A stretch of 64,000 bases of DNA, taken from the NCBI GenBank assembly GCA_034008185.1, contig CM067095.1, positions 4,448,610-4,512,609 of the forward strand, in the 5' to 3' direction. This DNA is from Gorsachius magnificus. Taxonomy: Eukaryota > Chordata > Aves > Pelecaniformes > Ardeidae. The notes beneath the pieces are model-generated. The model was given only the letters and a program-made list of their open reading frames with translations, did not search any database and was not told where the DNA came from. Each line of letters starts with the position of its first letter. The stretch's first letter is position 1. A program made the translations under genes and the position numbers. Of the stretch, positions 45,940-58,034 are shown piece by piece.

Positions 45940-48900
45940 CCTACATATTTCCTGTGATTCAAAAGGGACTGCATGTACTCAGCATTCACAGTGCGGACCT
46001 GGCACAAGTTACACACCCTCTCCAAGAAAGGATATCGTTGGACTGGATGGGAACATGGCATAGAAACCAAAAAGCTGCTTTCTACAGTTTCTTAATGGAA
46101 ATTGGAGAGCCACAGGGAGGAGCAGACAAGGTGACTGGCAACCCTAGATACCTACCTGGCGCCTGACCCACTGCCAGTCAAAACCAGGACACCCACATAT
46201 CTCCTTAGGCCTCAGACACAACAGCACTTGTTTGAATCCTAAAAAGACCTGTAAGTGGCTTGACACCTCTGTAAAGATTATCTTTAAATGATGAATTATG
46301 GAAGGACTTGAAGATTTGGGTCAGTCCTGAGTTATTAGAATGACATTCACAATGAGGCCCACGTAAAGGGCATCCCACCACACATCTGCTCCAGGACCAT
46401 TTTGTGTCTTCCTCCTTGGCGCTAGGCCACTCCAGAACCTTACATCAAAGGCCGCTGGTACTGCTGGGCTGGAGCCAACAGGCCAGCCTTGATGATGACT
46501 GGGATTTGCATCCTCCTCTTAGCCCAACCAGCAAGGCTCATCCCTGCCCATGTGAGAAGGCAGAAAATGCACAAATACCATCATATGAATCTGGAGAGCA
46601 CTTGCATGGGGAGGACAAAACCACAGGTCACCTTTGCCTTGTGCTTAATGAAGCTTGGTCTCCAGTTCCAATATTCTAGCTCCTGAGAGGTCAAATTAGA
46701 CTTTTCTCAAGCATCAGTGATTACAGGTCAATGTCGCTTTTACATATATCTCCCAAAGAGGCTTATGTTGGTGCTTATATGCTACAGGCTGATCTGAGTG
46801 CAGAAATGTAAGAAGTGACTATCGGTACCAGGAATTATTTCAATTTATATTATATCAAGTCTCTGCAAACTTATTCAGCTCTTATAGCCAGAGTGACTGT
46901 ATTGAAATCAAAATCAAATCCTTGTATTTGGTCTAGATATATCATTTCTCTGGCTTTGTATCTGGGAACCCTGATCTTTTCTGGCAGAAGTTGAAAGTTT
47001 CTGCCATATACAGACCTGTGCAAAAACTGACAGGTATAAAATTCCTTTCTTGTGCCAACTTAATGCCATTTTTCTTTTGCAATTATCTAAATGCATACAC
47101 ACACACACATATTTTCTACAACTATTGCCAAAGCCTGGGGGGTGTTGCAGTCTCCCCTTTCTCCAGGGTTTCACTGACACTCGGCATTTTTTGACAAAGG
47201 GTAATGTCATACTGAAAGACTGGAGCCTGAGCAGAACAAACCCTGCAGCCCTAACTGGCAGCACAAGCTGACCTTTCTTTTGGGTTAGACTTTTCCTCAG
47301 GTCTCTGCATGCACATCCCTGTATCTTTATTCAGGATGTACCCATTGCCAAGTGCAACAGATAATAGCTGCTCTTCACTGTATTGATGGCTCTTGCTCTA
47401 TTTACAGCTAGATATCCCTCTTCCACTTTCAATAACAGAAACAAAGAAGATTTCCCCTAACTTGTTGCTATATGTGAAGCAAATAATATTCCTTGGAGAT
47501 CACAGCCATCATGTTTCCTTTTTTTTTTTTTCAAATTGAATATAACTCAAATATAAAACTTATGGAGTTTTCCCATGTCCTTTCTTGTAATAAAATCCAG
47601 TATTTTCCCAATGTCATTTAGGTTTTATTATGCAGCAGGTACATATTATCAGCAGCAATTTAAATGAATTTTAAAAAATGCTGGGCAAGTTTTTGTATTA
47701 CTCACTGAAATTTCATTTGCAGCCAGTGTTTCGTAGGTCTTATTAGCAAAAGTCTTTTGAGTATTATCTTTTTATTGTCACTGGTTTTTCAGTGCAAGTT
47801 GCATGTGAACAGGAAGGTCAGGAGCCCCAGAGCTCCACTGCCTCTCTGCTGCTGATGGGTGGAGAGATCCCTCCAGCACCACTCAGAGTTACATAGCTTT
47901 GATCAGAAACACTCTCAGGAGGTGCACAGTCCACAAGCATCACATGCATTGAAGCAGGGCAGGGCAGACACATAAGCTGATGTTAATGGTCACAGCTCCT
48001 CTGTATTGGCCTCCAGCATCTAATCTAGGAAGCCTTTGCATTACAGCAGTTTGGCCCTGCAGATATCACCCACCTGAAAGCAGAGGAGCTGTGGAGAGGA
48101 GCTGTATCTATGAGTGAGAGGTGCTATATTCTTCCATGTCCAGCCCAGTGAGCCTCAGATTCCTGCATGTGTCTCTGGTCCTCGCTGCCCACCCTCAGTT
48201 CCAATCCAGCCTGCCCAAGACCCTAGCATCAGGAAGGGAACTCCTCCGAGAGAAGGTCAGGCTACCCCAAAAGCCCTGGAGAGAAGGGAAGATGGTTGAA
48301 AACACAACAGCTCTGTTGCAGCCTTGGCCTCAGGCAGCTCTTCCAGGGAGCTGTGCACGCACAGAGGATGCCTGATGGGATTCCCAGATGTTCTGGCTCC
48401 CACTCTTGCCCACAGTTTCAAGTAAACAGTTTGGTACCACTTCCCTTTTCAATTCCTGTTTCCCTTTGCAGGCACATGGGCAAAAGGAACTCACGTTCCT
48501 GAGTCAAATGGGCAAACACAGCCAAATTGCTTATGCCTTAAAATACTGTTTTCTATTTTTTTCCCTCCTCTTTTTTTTTTCTTTTCCCTTTGCATGTGTG
48601 TTGCTGTTTCCAGAGCAATGACTAAATATTGACATGCAACATTCACCAAACAAGAAAAACAAGCACATGAATAAATATGATCTGAAACAGAGGGCTTTCC
48701 AGTGGCAGGGCTTGCTGGTCTGCTCCAAATCAGATGGCAGCAAGAAAGCACCTACCACCCGTCACCCCTGCTTGGGGCAGTGGGACTGCCCAGGCTGTCA
48801 ATCCACAAAATTCAAATCTGGCTGCTGGCAGCACTGTACGTGCTATCACTGTGAATTTGATGCTGGGGATGCTACTGGGATAAACCAATCATCAGGGGAA

Positions 48901-49090
48901 AGCCTCTCCCCTTTATCCCTAAGAATCCATGTGAATAGTGTGAATTTACAGTATTTGCAACAGCCTCCATCCATCCGCTTGCCTGCATTCCCCAGCAGGT
49001 GTTTTCATTAAGTTACTTTTTAGAAATGTAAAGCTCAGCTGAGATGCAACATCTGTTTTTCCACAAGATCTTGATTTTTGCACAGTTCTA
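45940..49090. other. non-coding DNA, no gene seen
   Basis: Open frames reach about 125 codons (48634-49011 plus) with no domain. A short (AC)n run of about seven units lies at 47096-47109, and T tracts lie near 47519-47532 and 48571-48580. No recognised transposable element. Confidence 0.6.
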
Positions 49091-49097
49091 CAGCTGG

Positions 49098-49212
49098 ACT
49101 GGAGGCTGAGGGGGTTAAATGACTTGCTCAGGTTCAAAATGTTGGGCAAGGGCTTAGATGGGATTAGAGCCCAGGATGCTCACAGTTTAGTCCTCCCCTT
49201 CTCTAACCACTT
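49098..49212 (-). repeat. MIR-like SINE remnant
   Basis: The plus strand reads 'gagggggttaaatgacttgc', 'tcaggttcaaaatgttggg', 'gatgggattagagcccagga', then 'cttctctaaccac'. This is the reverse-complement order of the MIR core (gaggttaagtgacttgccc, aaggtcacacagc, gggattcgaacccagg, ctctaaccact). One of the clearest ancient SINEs in the window. Confidence 0.7.
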
Positions 49213-49559
49213 CTCAGCCACATGGCCTCTTTGGGTGCAAGGAGAAATTGTTCATGACATCAGGGTGTGTAATTCTGTAGCTGTATGCACCAGCAAATGA
49301 TTTGCCTAGAAAGAAATGTAATCAATCTCCAGTTAAAATTCAGCTTCATGTTACCCTTGGCATAGGATTTGTTAGAGTTCAGGATCACTGTGATGAGAAC
49401 AGCTCAGAGAGCAGGAGATCCATTTCATGAAAGATGTCGGGTTTTAAAATTTGGTTTCACTCCAAGCAAAAATGAACACAGAAAATGTTGCAGCTTTCCT
49501 CAAAGTCTGTTCTCAGCTTCTCCTCAATGAACTACATAGATTATATTCCATAAGCCTCT

Positions 49560-50800
49560 TATTATCTGGCATAGTTTCCAAACCTTGTCTCATTTAGATA
49601 TACATTTTTGAGTGCATCCCAATTCTTTCCACATCCTTTTGAAGGGTAAGTCCAAGAGCAGGACAGAATATTCTTGCAGTGGTCTCACTAATTCCTCAGG
49701 CAAAGATGATATTTTCATCTACCCCTGATAGTCTCCTATTTCTGAGTTCAAATGCTCTTAGCCATAGTTTTGCACTGATGTTTTTTTGCTCCACAGGCCC
49801 CTTCTAATGTTTTTAGGGCTTCACATCTTAGGAATGGGACCTTCAGTTTTCACGCTGGCTGTTTGGTTTTTTTTTTCATTTGGTTGCATTCAAATGCATA
49901 TTGATCAAACGAGCCAGAGCTCCACAGCAGTCTATGGAGCTGCTCTTCATCCTTGTTACCAGCTATGACATTTACTTGCTGACCCAGTTCTAGATGTTAT
50001 CCCTACTTAAATTTGCATTTGGTCCAATATCCTTAGAAAGAAACTGGCAAGGATTTGGTCAAGAGCAGTGCCTGCTAGGATGACACGAAATAGCCCCATT
50101 TCATCACAGTTCTTCATTTACATCTATTTTGTGTTCCACCAGTTCCCTAATTGTAATCAACTTAAGAAATACTACACTGTCTTGTAGAGGGCTTACTATT
50201 TTTATCAGAATGTCTTGCAGACAAACCTTATGCTTTACAGGAAACTCTGTATTGTATCAACACAAGCATTTTTATTAATGAAGCTTGTAATTCCATCAAA
50301 AAGCAATATAACATTAGTTTGGCAAAACCTCTTTTCCACAAATCTATGCTGACTGGCATGAAATACACTACTTTTGAATTCTTCAGTGCTTGTATCCAGT
50401 ATCAGTCTTTCCACAACTGAACCCAGAATCAATATCAGATTGACTGCCTTAATACCACCTGGGGTTTCCCTGTTCTAATGTTGGCACAATTTGCTATTCT
50501 TTTCAGTCTCACGGAATTTCCCTCATGTTCCAAAATTTCCTTAAAACCAACAGTAGCAGGTCATAGAGCTCCCACTTCTGCTGATCGTAAGGCACTTGAC
50601 TGCTTCCTATTGAAGGTTCTCCCTGGTTTCTGATGGACCAGAGAGGATGTCATGATCACTGAAAGATATAAATATGCCACTTTTCTTTCTTTTCAAATTC
50701 AGAGTAGGTATTTATGAGGGGTTCCTGACTGAGGGACTGGTCATACTTGGCCCTACACATAAGGGCTCATTACTTCTGGATATGTTTCTTAGTTTTCCAT
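49560..50800 (-). mobile_element. decayed CR1-superfamily LINE with reverse transcriptase remnant
   Basis: About 1.2 kb of an old CR1/L3-type non-LTR retrotransposon, read on the minus strand. The reverse transcriptase part lies at about 50200-50480. It shows GSVVERLI (the usual 'PGKVMERLI' block), SQHRFVEKRFCQTN (the CR1 'QHGFxxxRSCxTNL' block) and LLFDGITSFINK (the 'FFDEITSFIDKG' block), then VDTIQ. The reading frame meets stop codons right where the next conserved block (YLDFSKAFD) should be, so it is dead. Toward 49560-49900 the text matches C-terminal and 3' parts of the same LINE type, for example 'agcaggacagaatattctt' and 'gcagtggtctcactaat'. Toward 50450-50800 it matches sequence upstream of the RT core (cacctggggtttccctgttc, gcacaatttgctattctttt). 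The endonuclease domain and both element ends are missing or unrecognisable. Family by recalled pattern; subfamily unknown. Confidence 0.8.
50235..50432 (-). pseudogene. reverse transcriptase fragment of the CR1-type LINE
   Basis: A 65-codon open stretch within the larger LINE relic. It carries the fingers-region signature SQHRFVEKRFCQTN. A Gly in the usual QHGF is replaced by Arg and the usual Ser of RSC by Phe, both signs of decay. Upstream in the same frame, KAVNLILILGSVVERLI replaces the typical RPVSLTSIPGKVMERLI. The catalytic Asp-bearing motifs are absent from the open part. Not an independent gene. Confidence 0.75.
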
Positions 50801-53800
50801 TGCTATTCTCACTTTGAAAAGCAATTTTTAGTTTTCCTCTCACCCAGGGTAAGAGTGGTTATGTTAATAACCCCAGTTAACTGCACTTTTAAGCACCATT
50901 AAACTGGAGTGGCTTAGTTTCCATTGCAGTTTGTCCCTGAATAGCTTTGATTAAGCATATGTTTAAGTACTTAATTAAGATCTGAACAATCTCTTAACTC
51001 CAAAGCGGGACACCAGCAAGTGTTGAACTCTCATGCAGAATGAGTTGGTCCTTTCTGCAGAACTTAATATCCAGTGTCTGTGCACAGCGTGATGTTGTAT
51101 TATCTGATCTCCGCTGTGCAAACTCCATCCATGGGCTTTGGGAGAGCCAGGACTCCACGCTTCAGTTGTCTTTATTGAAATAGACCTTACTTTATATAGT
51201 AAGTACATACTTCATATATGCCACTTTGAACTCTTCATTTCAGGTACGGATGCTTGTGAGTAAACATCTTGTCTCATTGCCAGATCTGTGGGTTTAGACA
51301 AGTATGGAGGGCTGTAAGTAAAATCTGGCTGACTCACAGAAACATTTCTTTTCATTCAGTAACCAGCATGGAAGCCCAGTATTCAAAATCGGGTTCTGCT
51401 GAGTGCGGAGAGTAGTTTTTGGTAACAGGAAGTTTTAGGCTTGCCAAGCCAAGGAAGCTATCTCAAGCTTATCTCATCTGCCTGATCATATTTTTCACTG
51501 AAAAAGGCACGATTCTCCTTTTTCAGCACATGCCATGGCATAGACATCCACAGAGACCCTGTGCGGTGCTCATCAAAGTGAATGGAGAGATTTATGGCTC
51601 GATGCAGCTTTGCATTTGTGTTGAACCCTGCTATAGGTGGTGCCTGTTGAAAATTTACCCAGGCTTTGCTGAAGTGTGAGCCCTTTTCTTACTCTGTTCC
51701 TAAGCAGAACCTTTGCCTCTCGCTGATGTTACCCAGACAAATATCTGACTATGGGTTATTTGTAAATGATAGCGTGTGATTTGCCACCTTAGGCCCACAT
51801 AGGTGTTTTGCTCTGCTTGGCCAGTGACATTGTTTCAAAAGGGAGGATATCCAGAATTGTTTGCTAATAAAAGTCATTGATAATCACGTGTAAAGTTCAT
51901 GAATTTCCTAACACTTGCCAGTGTTTTCATATTAAGCCAGGGGCTGTCCAAATTCTTGTAAGTAATAAATCACATGCCTCACCCTCCACACAACAGCAGA
52001 GCCAAGTTTATTGAATAAAACATTCACATGGTGCCTATTCATCTCCTTGTGGTTAGGACCCATTCAGGTGAGCACAGGCATCCAGTTAGTAGCGAGCGTG
52101 CTGTTTGCTGCCTCAGGTGAAGGCAGCCTGGGGTTCCCACTTATCATACCCTCCGATGCCCAAGTGGCAATGGTTTCTTCGACGCCTTTGAGAGTGGGTT
52201 ATACACAGGGCAGAAAGAAGCCAACAACCAACCTAGAGATGCTTTCTGTACCTGCCAGAGGTGGATTTAGGCCATTCCTTTGCTTGCAAAGATGCTATCC
52301 TCATACCGTTCATGTCGGGCTGTAAGTCCTCTAGTCCTTTGTGCGACTCTGTATTCAAACAAAGCAAACTGTCTGCTGTAAAGCAGACTGTCACAATAAA
52401 GATTTACCAAGAATATTAATGTAATTGGCTAGAAAGAAAGATGCTGTCTAAATGATTATTTTCCTTGAGTATTTTAACAGAAGTTTTAGTTCAGCGTGAA
52501 GAGCAGCTTTGCCTCCTTTTATAAGAATTGGCAGGAAGAGGTAATATTTTAGCTGACGCGTAATCCGTCTTGACTCTATTGCTTTTTTATTGTTTGTCAG
52601 AAAGGCCCTGGGGGTAAACATTATTTCTTTGTCTGTTTGGGCCCTGGCTTTGTGCCAGGGACACATTTCTCACACCAAGCATGTTTCTACATACCGGTGG
52701 GGGAAAGACTGGGTGAGGACAAATTACCAGCTCTGCACACAGGCCTCTCAGGTGCCATTTACACATCTGTGCAGAGGTCATGGGAGTCAGAGAGTGTGAG
52801 AGGGAACAGGCTGCAGGGAGCTTCCCAAGCTCCCCTGGAAGTTGTCAGCTGGTGATTTCAGTACAGCATCTCACACCTTGCTCCCAACACTTGTGGCTGA
52901 AGAGCTGCAAACCACTCAGCCAGCGCTTAGGAAGGCCAGCGAGCCAGACAGACACTTTTGCTGTGTGTATAGATGAGCTCAGGCAATGACTTAGCAATGA
53001 TTTGCTGATTCAGGTGAAAAAAATTCTCTCACTTGATCTCCTGCAGCATTCGATAAAGAAAGAACTGACTTACATTCTCAGCAAAGCTCTTGAGCTTTAC
53101 AGTTTGGAGAGCTCATTTCCCCAGGTGCCAGCTCTGGAGTCAGTTTTCCTGGGACGCCAAACACACAGCAATTGCCTAGAGCGTTTGTTATCATCCACAC
53201 CTAATAAAAGCCTACAATTTTATGCCCTCCTCTGTCCCACCATCTCTCTATCACCTCCTCTGTGAGTTGTTGAGATTCTAAGTCTGTGCTTTTCTGGCCT
53301 CTATGGTCCATGGGGCTTGTATGGGCAGTCCTCACTCTTAAACTGAATGCAAACATCCCCAAGGCCCAAGGTTTTCTATTCAGGAAATTACCATAGCTCT
53401 ACTGCTGATATCCAGCCCACTTCTCATCTTTTGCTGCTTCTGCCACTGAGGTAGAGACTGTTTGGCCTGATTTGACCAATGTAAATACTTCTCCTCTATG
53501 TGGCAAAACCAGCTGTTTTCACTCTTGCCTCTTGACTTTCAGATGGTTTCTAGACCAGGTTTGGTTAATACCTATTGCCAAAACCAGGTTAGTTCCTGAT
53601 GTCATCCGCTGGACTCATTGGTATTGAAGCTCTTGTGCTTGGTTTCAGTATCTGCTGTGCATGACTCAGTGTTGTGCAGATGTGGGAAGAAATCCCAGAG
53701 AAGAAGTCCCCAAGAAGGCACCAACCGCTCAACCTTCTCTGTAGACACTGGATCTCTGTACAGCAGAAGACCTAGAGCAGAGGTCTGATCTTACTGAAAT

Positions 53801-55260
53801 GTGGGATATTAACTGTTGACAGTTGTAGCCCTGGACTCTGCTTTTGAAGAGAACTGAGCATAAAGGAAGCAATGAACAGCCAGGGGTTGTCAGTAAAATC
53901 CTGGGCTTTCAGCAGGGTCAAGGTCTTTCAACCAGATCAGAGGCCCCAGGTATCCACAGCCTCTCTAGGTTTCTTTGCCAAGCAGAGAGTCGTTTTGTTC
54001 AATGAGCTCAACAGAATTTGAAGCAGAGCCAGCCAAGCTATATGAAAACCTGGCTAGCAACACTCTTGAAAAGCAAAGGAAAAGGAGGATTAAGAAGGGG
54101 AAAGAAGGAGAATGAGAACACAAGAGAAAATGGAAACAATTCCGGGTGCTGAGGTGCTCACCCAGAAGGGAGTTGTCAGGGTCTGAACCATCTGTCTCTA
54201 TGGGATGGGTTTTTAGATGGTTTTGTCTGCCATCACCTAGAGCACAGCAGCCCATCCAGCTGCCCTCTCCCTCTCTGCTGCTTTAGAAACGCTTTATCTC
54301 CTGTCTGACACCTTTCTGTCTTTCTTCTCACCAAAAGGACTGGAGATCTCATCTGGGTGTATCCAACTTTCCAATTGGCTCTCAAAGTTCATCTAGGCTG
54401 ACAAAATGGAGAGATCCTAGAATGCTCCTTCTGCTCAGCAAAAGGATCCAACAGCCCCAACTGGGTCCTGCTGGGCGGGTAGGCAAGAGAAGGATGCTCT
54501 ACCCCTGCTGACCTTCCTCTGAGATCCACAAGATTTGTGTGTTCAAACAGCTGAAACAGTATTCCCTAAGAAAACCAGAGGAGGAAAGGGCCCATCTGTC
54601 TGTGTATGATTGGTATTTCTTCACCAAACAATCCCCTGTTTCAAAACTGGCTGCTGACTGTGGATTGCTAGAAGCACTGGACACTTAACCTGGGATATTC
54701 TGCCAGCAGCTACTAAGAAACTTGTTGGTCCCAAGGGTAGGATAGTGTTAGTCAGCTTGCTTGGATGTAGAATTAAATTGCTTTTTCATATAAAATATCT
54801 TCTCAAATCCCACTACTTAAGATTGCTTAGGGCCAAGGTGTAGAAGAGAACACCAAGCTCCTTTGGAACTGACTCGATCTTTTTTTCAGCGTAAGAGTTG
54901 ATGGCTCCTGTGGGTGGCATATAAACTGACCCTTCTCTCCAAATGCGAGGACAGAAGGCTCTGGGATACATTCTATAAAACATCATCACCTGAAAACCCT
55001 ACATAAACTCACAAGAGTCTCAGTCAAATAAGACTTTTCCAGCATCCTTCTGAGTATCTATTTAGTACCAAGAAGTGTTAGGGGATAAAAAAAATCTTCA
55101 GTTATTATGAAGGTTAGACCCCAGCCATGAATACTCTTCATGATTTCTGTTCACTCAGATTTTTTTCAAACAAAGTCATTTAGGGAAGTCCTTCTCTTTT
55201 CACAATAGAGATGGCAACAAGCATTTTATTAGAATGAAGGTGAAGAAACAGGCATGTCTA
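50800..55260. other. non-coding DNA, no gene seen
   Basis: Frames are at most about 104 codons with no domain. At 52371-52388 GTCTGCT and AGCAGAC form a 7-bp stem around GTAA, with an AATAAA just downstream. It is too small to call a functional element. The segment 52530-52660 is unique DNA with a TTTATTGTTTGTC forkhead/SOX-like string and might be conserved. Confidence 0.55.
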
Positions 55261-55267
55261 CTGTGCA

Positions 55268-55365
55268 GAACATAGAGAGTCATCCTTCAGACCTGGGCTC
55301 AGTTTCTGACTGTGCCACAGACCTCCTGGCTGAGTCACAGACTAACCCTGCCCTGTCCTTGTGTG
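55268..55365 (+). repeat. MIR-like SINE remnant
   Basis: 'catagagagtcatccttcag', 'acctgggctcagtttctgac', 'tgtgccacagacctcctggc' and 'tgagtcacag' follow the MIR sense order (gagcccagactctgg, cctgggttcgaatcc, tgccacttactagctgtgtgacc). Heavily substituted, no 3' tail visible. Confidence 0.5.
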
Positions 55366-57309
55366 TGTATGTGGTGGCTATTGAGTCTAGAGGAGGTCAC
55401 TGAGGGAGCTTACATAGCCAGCATATATCTAATATCTGCTTAGATCCATCTATAATCTGGTTAGAGGTCTCTATCTCAGGGGCACCCTGTGCTTTACTCT
55501 ACTACACTTCATAGAAGTAAGCTCAGAGCAGTCCCACTTTACAAGCTAGCAGTGCTCTGTCGAACAAGAGATTATGCATTCCTCATTGAAAGCAGGCAGT
55601 GATGAGAGTTAGCAGGAAATGGGCCTTTAGATCAGGGGCTTTCCTTACATTTCTTTTACTACATCCATTAAGCTTGCTTCCCCCACATCTGGCATGTTGG
55701 GGCCTTCTAATCCTGAAATCAGCTATAATCAGAAGTATGGAAAAGGAATTGAAATTACAAAGGAGAATATGCTCAGAGCTCCTCCTTTTGTAGGGGTAAA
55801 AGCAAGGAGAGTGAAGCAGGAGCAGATTTAAGATATTTGCTCTTTCAGGGATGGGTGCAAGTACTGGGCTGTTGTTTTTGTTGAAAGCTCTGGGGGCAAA
55901 GGGGTTTTTGTCAATGTTTTACAAGTCTCTGGATGACAGCTTGAAACTGCAGCAAGAAATGTGATTCCTGGCTTAGCAGACAGGTTCTGCAAGTCAAGCT
56001 TTCTGTTTATTTTAATATTTCAGGGATCCTTCAGTATGTGTCACATGGACAAAAAGAAAGGGGGAAACTCCTCCTCCTGCATGAACACAGCCACAGAATT
56101 GTCTTAAAGGTGCCGAGTTCCTCCAAGCCACATGCCAACACACACTGTCCACTCCCCAGTCAGGCCATCTCAGCAGGGAATTCCAGCCAGGCCAGCTCAG
56201 ATCCATGTATACACCTGGCTGTGTACTTGTACTAACACCATGAGTATGCTCAAGTGAAATAATGAGCTAAAACTAAAGGACATCCAGCTGATGGGTTCTT
56301 CTTGTCTTCCAAGAGAAGTGAGAGAAGTCCCTTGTCCGAGACACTTAAAACTCTGACGGCGCCAATTGCACATAGGACTGTAAGGAAGGTTTCTGTACTG
56401 GGGGACTGGGGGAAACCCACAGGGCGTCTTCTCCATCTCTAATGTAGGTGATCTCCTGAATCAACTACATAAAGACTCCAGAGACAACTGTAACAATGCA
56501 AAAATATATAACTTTCTAGCTCTAAGTGTTTCTATCCATTTTTAAAAGCTATAACTTGCAATTGCTGTGAGGACTGCAGAGGGTTTGCTCCGGCGACTGA
56601 GGCTGCAGTATAGAACAGAGTGTTATCCTAGGGACGTGGTACATATCTATGGTCAGCCCATCTCTGCAGCTCATGTTCTCACATGCATGTTTTCTACAGA
56701 TGCTCATGAAGGCTGTGATCAGATGGCTGCTGTGTGGTGGGCTGCATAAGCTAAACTGGCCAAGCTTTTTCTGTCCAGAGCCTGAACTATTTTAAAAACT
56801 AGAAAGGCTTTTGCTAGGGATTCCACCATTTTTGGTTGTGATTTCTCCATATTTATGGCTAAGTGATCAAATTAATTGGCTGATGAGCTACTTCTGAAAT
56901 TCCTCTGACTTAAAAATGGCTTTCAGAAGTACAAATGGCAACGGGGCTGTCAGTTGTTGAGTCTGCATTGCTATCAGAAGTGGGAGAGTATATCTTCTGA
57001 GGAACAAGTTGATTTTTGTAAAGAAAGTTTTCCCCAGCTCTAAACTAAAGTAGCTTCTTGGGTTTGTGCAGTTTCCTGAAGAGTTCCATGTCTCTTTTTG
57101 CATCCCTTCTTTCCTTCCACATCATGGTATCCAGTACACTTTAAGCTTCATTACTGAATTCCTGCCAAAGTGGAGCTGTCTGCTGGGATAGGCTATAGAC
57201 TCTTTTCAAACAAAAGGAAAGGTTGTGACGGCAGCCCATGTGCTAGCTGATGCTACCTGAAATATAAAGAAAGGACAGGAAAGTCATGCATCATTCTCAG
57301 AGAAGGGCA

Positions 57310-57375
57310 AAAATGAGGCACAGACCTCTTAGACAGGAAAGATGAGCCAGTGAAATTAGAATCTAGATTCCTTCA
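57310..57375 (-). repeat. possible MIR-like SINE remnant
   Basis: 'aaatgaggcacagacctctt' and 'ccagtgaaattagaatctag', followed by 'attc', fit the reverse-complement MIR order (aactgaggcacagagaggtt, then cagagccaggattagaatccagg). Short and diverged. Confidence 0.4.
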
Positions 57376-58002
57376 CTTTGGCAAGTACATTTGCCAGCTC
57401 TGAGCATCTCGTTGTATCCCTGTGGAGGAGGTTTTTCTTTTGGGCTCTGAGCAATGGAAGGTGCTACAGTGACTCTAAAGGGAAGGAAGGTAGATCTGAG
57501 TCAAAGGAAGCACACTCATTGTCCCTGTCCCCCAGCCAAGCCCATTCCTCTATGGCAGTGAGTGATTGAACAGCACTATGATAAGGACAAAGGGGAGTTG
57601 CAATGTTTTGAATAGCAAGCGGAAATGCCTTTAGCCTTGATTAATCTGATTGAGTTCCCAGTTTCGAAGGGATCTGGAGGGCAGACCTGGGAATTTTAGT
57701 CAAACGAAGGAAAAAGGAATCCTTGTTCCCAACAGGTAATTAATTTAATTTTACAGGAATGTTGATACTTTGCACCTATAAGTGCTCCTTCATAGCCCAT
57801 AAAAATTTCCCCAGTGCACAGATGGTTTGCTCTTAGAAAAACAAGTAAAAATGTGGTCCATTTGGTTAAAATAAGCCTCCCTACTGAGGGGAATTATAGG
57901 ACAATGGAGTAGAAATCTGTTAAACATATAATCCACAACCACTGAAAAGCAAGAAGCTAACAGAGCTCTTTGTCCAGTAATCTCTTTTTCACAGTGTGTC
58001 AC

Positions 58003-58034
58003 ACTTTCATGTATGAACACTTTCATGTATGAAC
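58003..58034 (+). repeat. perfect 2 x 16-bp tandem duplication
   Basis: ACTTTCATGTATGAAC occurs at 58003-58018 and again, without a single change, at 58019-58034. Perfect identity suggests a recent slippage or templated duplication. No gene or known element is associated with it. Confidence 0.95.

Noticed and set aside
52364..52400. Histone-type 3' stem-loop or terminator (7-bp stem then AATAAA)
   Set aside because: The stem and loop sequences do not match the histone element and there is no upstream coding region.
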